Shown here one piece after another: positions 19,823-22,846 of a stretch of DNA of 22,846 nucleotides. Under the pieces are notes generated by a model that was given only the letters and a program-made list of their open reading frames with translations, had not been told where the DNA came from and did no database searches. A program made the translations under genes and the position numbers. The DNA comes from a virus, in IMG/VR virus record IMGVR_UViG_3300046804_004325, positions 1 to 22,846 of that record. One strand, given 5' to 3'. Numbering within the stretch: the stretch's first letter is position 1; each line of letters opens with the position of its first letter.

Positions 19823-20843
19823 ATTTTTCCTTGAAATCTTTTAGTAGTTCGGTGAGTTCCAGACCTAGACTAAAGTCATTGACCAGACTGCGTTTCACCA
19901 TTATACCAGTAACTGGCATGATGATGTTCACCAGGCCAGAAGTATTCTTTTTGTCATGGTTCATGGCTTTAAGTACTGCATCGATGTTGATGTCAATGTG
20001 CAGATGATTTGAATACAGATGACTCAGTATACCATGATAGCGTTCAAAGTTATTTTCATTGTGCATTTTGTCGCTCAGCAGATTGGCAATATCCATGCCC
20101 ATGGCCACGGCTATACCATGTGGCACTGCATAGTTAGTGGCACTTTCTATGGCGTGTCCAAAGCAATGCCCATAGTTTAGCAGATTTCTGATGCTGGTGT
20201 CAAATTCATCGAGCTCAATATATCTGCGCTTGATCATTAACGCGTCATGCAGAGCATTGTCCAGATCCTGCAGATTTTGTTCGATGAGTTCGGGACCATA
20301 ACCTGCAATGATCATGAGCTTGACAATCTCGGCCATGCCACTGCGTAGGTCTGCCTGACTCAGTGTGGTCAGGAAGTCACGATTGATCACCACCTGGCCA
20401 GGCGGATAAAAGGTTCCCAGCAGATTTTTATACTCACCAAAATTGATGCTGCTCTTGCTGCCTATGCAGCTATCAGCCTGAGCCAGCAGAGTAGTGGGAA
20501 CAAAGACCCAGTCAATGCCCCGCATATAAGTGCTGGCTATCCAACAGCCTATGTCCTGTGTAACGCCACCGCCAATGACCACCAGTCGGCTATCACGACG
20601 CAGTTGTTTACTGACCAGAGTCTGAATAATCCAGACTATGTTCTCATACTTCTTGCTGTTCTCTGTGGCGTCAATCACCACCATGTTGGGCAGCACACCA
20701 CCCAGATGTTCTGTGACATTGGCATCTACTATGAAGTGTGTACCCAGTGCAGCATAGCTGGCCAACCGCATATCAGAATTAAAGTCCACACGATAGGCTC
20801 CATTACGAGCTCGCTGACTCTCAACGTGAAAATGTTCAAGCAC
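19809..20843 (-). CDS. 3-dehydroquinate-synthase-like sugar phosphate cyclase
   Basis: 344 residues from GTG 20843, chosen because GGAGGA lies seven bases upstream; the frame is open to a TTG at 20867 inside the SDR gene. Motifs: GGGVTQD, then RGIDWVFVPTTLLAQADSCI, KSSINFGEYKNLLGTFYPP, and the metal ligands E172 (GMAEIVK), H226 (NYGHCFGH) and H242 (PHGIAVAMG), with DKKNTSG later. The fold is that of AroB and of cyclases that make inosose or valiolone from sugar phosphates. In a phage sugar block a shikimate role is unlikely; a cyclitol or other carbocycle is the inference. Substrate unresolved. Confidence 0.88.
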   Translation of the reverse strand: MLEHFHVESQRARNGAYRVDFNSDMRLASYAALGTHFIVDANVTEHLGGVLPNMVVIDATENSKKYENIVWIIQTLVSKQLRRDSRLVVIGGGVTQDIGCWIASTYMRGIDWVFVPTTLLAQADSCIGSKSSINFGEYKNLLGTFYPPGQVVINRDFLTTLSQADLRSGMAEIVKLMIIAGYGPELIEQNLQDLDNALHDALMIKRRYIELDEFDTSIRNLLNYGHCFGHAIESATNYAVPHGIAVAMGMDIANLLSDKMHNENNFERYHGILSHLYSNHLHIDINIDAVLKAMNHDKKNTSGLVNIIMPVTGIMVKRSLVNDFSLGLELTELLKDFKEKYARL

Positions 20844-21537
20844 TGGTAAATCCTCCGTCAATGACAATGTTTTGTCCTGTAATATATCTACTGTGTACCA
20901 GATTGTAGACGTTGTTGGCTATCTCACGCGGGCTGGCCAGACGACCCATGGGCACACGCTCCATGATCTTTTTAATGCCATCCTCACCCAGATTCTGTCT
21001 GGTTAAATCAGTGTCTACAAATCCTGGACTCACGCAGTTGATGCAGACACCATGCTGGCTAAACTCAGCAGCCAGAGCCTTGGTCATGCCTTCTAAAGCA
21101 AACTTGTTGGCACTGTAGGCTGCTCGACCAGTTTTGCTGATGCGACTCCAGACACTGCCTATGTTGATGATGTGGCCCTGCCCACGCTCCACCATGCCAG
21201 GCAACACAGCCTGACATAGTCTGAAGGGAGCGTAGACATTGACCTGGTGCTGTGCCATCCAGTCCTTGGATGAAATACTTTCAAAGTTTTTTACTATGTT
21301 GATGCCGGCATTGTTGATCAGCACATCGATCTCTAGATCTTTGATGTCTCTGACCAGCAGATCAATGTCCTGCTCATCATGAAAGTCGGCCTGATAGTAT
21401 TCATCCAGATAGGGCTGCAAGGGAATAAACGACGCTGGCATGGTACCTGTACCAACAACGTAGTGATTATACTCATGAAAGTATTGGGCTATGGCCTGCC
21501 CAATACCTCGAGTGGCACCTGTGACCAGAACCTTCAT
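20836..21537 (-). CDS. Short-chain dehydrogenase/reductase (classical SDR)
   Basis: 233 residues of the classical type. TGATRGIG (6-13) binds NAD(P); NNAG is at 75-78, the catalytic Ser near 128 (INIGSVWS), and YSANK supplies Y141 and K145. The closing PGFVDTDLT and GQNIVIDGG complete the family pattern. FabG-like enzymes are the closest by eye, but the setting points to oxidation or reduction of a sugar or cyclitol ketone. It overlaps the aldolase stop (TAATG) and the cyclase start, so the three are probably made together. Confidence 0.88.
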   Translation of the reverse strand: MKVLVTGATRGIGQAIAQYFHEYNHYVVGTGTMPASFIPLQPYLDEYYQADFHDEQDIDLLVRDIKDLEIDVLINNAGINIVKNFESISSKDWMAQHQVNVYAPFRLCQAVLPGMVERGQGHIINIGSVWSRISKTGRAAYSANKFALEGMTKALAAEFSQHGVCINCVSPGFVDTDLTRQNLGEDGIKKIMERVPMGRLASPREIANNVYNLVHSRYITGQNIVIDGGFTSA

Positions 21538-22346
21538 TACTGACCCGACAATACTTTCCAGCGTGCATCCAGCATGCCGATGCGCTTGTCGTCTTCGGTA
21601 AAGATGGCACCATAGTAGTCACGTTTGTTCTGCAACCATAGAAGCTCAAAGTGTACAGCGTTCAGCAGACCCTGTGCAATGCTGGGCACTTCTGCAGCAG
21701 CACCATCGAACACAATTTTACGAGTCTCAAAACGATTTAGATGCACAGCACGAATCTGCTTTAGTACATCCACGCTGTCTGAGCTTACACCGCCACCAAC
21801 AACAATCTCCTGGCCATGATCCTTGGCCAGCTGAGCTACCTGCAAGACACATTCAGTGACTTTGGGCAGATTGATGTCGTCGCGGCCCCAGCCTTCTTCA
21901 TGATGGCTCAGGCTAAAGTCTACACGACCAAATACCACACCTTTGACACCGTCGGCTGTGATGGCTTCCTTCATCATGCCGTCACGATTCTCATAACCAG
22001 TCTTGGTCTCCATGTTGTAGAAGAATTCAGTATCCAGTTGATCGTCGGCACTGAAGATCTTGTTCTTGCTCTGCTTGAACTTCCACAGAGCATAGGGCGT
22101 CTCAATCATAGGACCAATGACATAGTCCACACCAATCTGTTTGGCCACCATGAGGTCGGTCATGGCTTCACAGCCACCGATCTTCAAGGCCATTTTAAGA
22201 TTGGCCTTGCGTGCCAGTTCTACCAGACGCAGTAGTTCGTCTACTCTGGTACCTTCGGCCTCGAATTCTGCTTTGCAGGCCACGTAGCCGAACTCGTCGC
22301 GGCCACGCTTCAATAGATCCAACATTTTTCTTTCTTTGGTATTCAT
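21537..22346 (-). CDS. HpcH/HpaI-type aldolase/citrate lyase family protein
   Basis: 269 residues. The pattern [24 protein letters not shown], then [18 protein letters not shown] (metal-binding Glu near E82), [11 protein letters not shown] (Asp near 143) and GGGVSSD resembles class II HpcH/HpaI aldolases, which cleave or form carbon-carbon bonds with pyruvate or oxaloacetate. Proteins of this kind occur in surface-polysaccharide loci without proven substrates. The 15-base gap before it has AAAGGA. In this operon it may make or use the 2-oxo acid consumed by the ThDP enzyme, or build an acyl side chain; both are inference. Confidence 0.75.
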   Translation of the reverse strand: MNTKERKMLDLLKRGRDEFGYVACKAEFEAEGTRVDELLRLVELARKANLKMALKIGGCEAMTDLMVAKQIGVDYVIGPMIETPYALWKFKQSKNKIFSADDQLDTEFFYNMETKTGYENRDGMMKEAITADGVKGVVFGRVDFSLSHHEEGWGRDDINLPKVTECVLQVAQLAKDHGQEIVVGGGVSSDSVDVLKQIRAVHLNRFETRKIVFDGAAAEVPSIAQGLLNAVHFELLWLQNKRDYYGAIFTEDDKRIGMLDARWKVLSGQ

Positions 22347-22361
22347 ATCAGTTTCCTTTGT

Positions 22362-22846
22362 TTATGCACCATAGCGTTGCATGAATTTGTCTACACAATC
22401 CCCGATGTAGTCGATCTGTTCTGCTGTGATCACCGGACTGGTGCCATGGAACAGTGTGTTCATTGTAGCATAGGTTGCCACAGGGAATCGATGGATTGCA
22501 TTCTGGGCTTCAGCCAGATGAGTATAGGCTGGTTGAAGCATGATGTTGCCGGCAAAGTAAGGCCGGGTCTGTATTTTACAGTCCTCCAGGTAGTCAACAA
22601 ATTCGGTTCTCGTAAATGGCGAACCGCTTCGTATCGTCAATGGGAACGCGAACCAGCTAGGATTGCTGTCTCGCTGCGCTCGGGGTAGATGAAAGTAGGC
22701 TTCATACTTTGCATATATTTTAAACAGTCTAGCATAATTTTCACGTCTGCGTCGATGGATCTCAGGCAGCTTTTTAATCTGCACTAGTCCCATGCTGCCC
22801 TGTAGCTCTATGGGTTTAAGGTTGTAGCCAATCTCATCATAGACAT
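22362..22846 (-). CDS. rfbH: RfbH-like 3-dehydratase, C-terminal part (5'-truncated)
   Basis: Open to the right edge, so the real start is outside. The visible part begins VYDEIGYNLKPIELQGSMG and continues with DSNPSWFAFPLTI, FVDYLEDCKIQTRPYFAGNIMLQP and the end QIDYIGDCVDKFM. These blocks match CDP-4-keto-6-deoxyglucose-3-dehydrase (RfbH, E1), a PLP or PMP enzyme of the aspartate aminotransferase fold that removes the 3-hydroxyl. GDP-type ColD is a close relative. The residue that would distinguish dehydratase (His) from aminotransferase (Lys) lies upstream, out of view. It is the first visible gene of the sugar operon. Confidence 0.82.
   Translation of the reverse strand, partial: VYDEIGYNLKPIELQGSMGLVQIKKLPEIHRRRRENYARLFKIYAKYEAYFHLPRAQRDSNPSWFAFPLTIRSGSPFTRTEFVDYLEDCKIQTRPYFAGNIMLQPAYTHLAEAQNAIHRFPVATYATMNTLFHGTSPVITAEQIDYIGDCVDKFMQRYGA

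Noticed and set aside
19809-20843. Reading the cyclase as a shikimate-pathway AroB
   Set aside because: No other aromatic-pathway gene is near, the substrate-region segment KSSINFGEYKN departs from the usual AroB form, and all neighbours are sugar genes.
20836-21537. Reading the SDR as FabG of fatty acid synthesis
   Set aside because: The motifs are shared by all classical SDRs, and there is no acyl carrier protein or other fab gene. The context favours a sugar or cyclitol substrate.
1-22846. tRNA genes, CRISPR arrays, integrase or attachment sites
   Set aside because: I saw no tRNA-like cloverleaf, no regularly spaced repeats and no recombinase motif. The gaps are too short to hold most of these.

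Overview
This window looks like part of a large T4-type (myovirus) phage genome that infects a Gram-negative bacterium. The signs are a T4-style ATP-dependent DNA ligase, a T4 RNase H (Rnh) 5'-exonuclease, a DsbA-like late-transcription DNA-binding protein, a dCMP deaminase, a DUF2693 protein, two GIY-YIG nuclease genes and many small conserved proteins of T4-type phages. Every supported gene is on the minus strand, so transcription runs from high to low coordinates. Neighbours are packed with ATGA or TAATG junctions. I see no tRNA, rRNA, CRISPR array, integrase, transposase or photosynthesis gene.

Layout in the direction of transcription. From 22846 to 15404 there is a tightly coupled block of eight sugar-biosynthesis genes: an RfbH-type 3-dehydratase (cut by the window edge), an HpcH/HpaI-type aldolase, an SDR oxidoreductase, a 3-dehydroquinate-synthase-like sugar phosphate cyclase, a thiamine-diphosphate enzyme, a C-methyltransferase-like protein, an NAD(P)-dependent epimerase/reductase and an NDP-glucose 4,6-dehydratase. 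It runs straight into small zinc proteins and dCMP deaminase (15404 to 14623), a GIY-YIG nuclease whose ribosome binding site sits in a hairpin (14587), and a coiled-coil membrane protein (14195 to 13212). A 166-base gap then holds stem-loops and a strong promoter.

From 13045 to 7335 there are many small early-type genes: a GIY-YIG nuclease, short membrane proteins, a DUF2693 protein, a possible PD-(D/E)XK nuclease, a 356-residue protein and a tandem array of three paralogs. From 7338 to 4491 lie an AAA+ ATPase, a zinc-finger-like protein, RNase H and a DUF6433-like protein. A second gap with stem-loop and promoter follows. From 4370 to the left edge are small proteins, including a secreted-type His/Gly/Pro-rich one, then DsbA and DNA ligase.

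Seven strong sigma-70-type promoters (TTGACA, 16 or 17 bases, TAnAAT, often with an extended -10 TGC) fire leftwards. All of them lie downstream of the sugar block. The two larger gaps share one architecture: a stem-loop with an A-rich loop, then a near-identical AT-rich 17-mer, then a promoter. This resembles the mobile PeSL (promoter early stem-loop) cassettes described for T4-type phages.

The most unusual feature is the sugar block. A 4,6-dehydratase plus RfbH plus a pyruvate-type ThDP enzyme is the logic of yersiniose-type branched 3,6-dideoxysugars. The added cyclase, aldolase and SDR suggest a second arm, possibly a carbocycle. The product could remodel the host surface, decorate the virion or modify DNA; no glycosyltransferase lies inside the window to decide.
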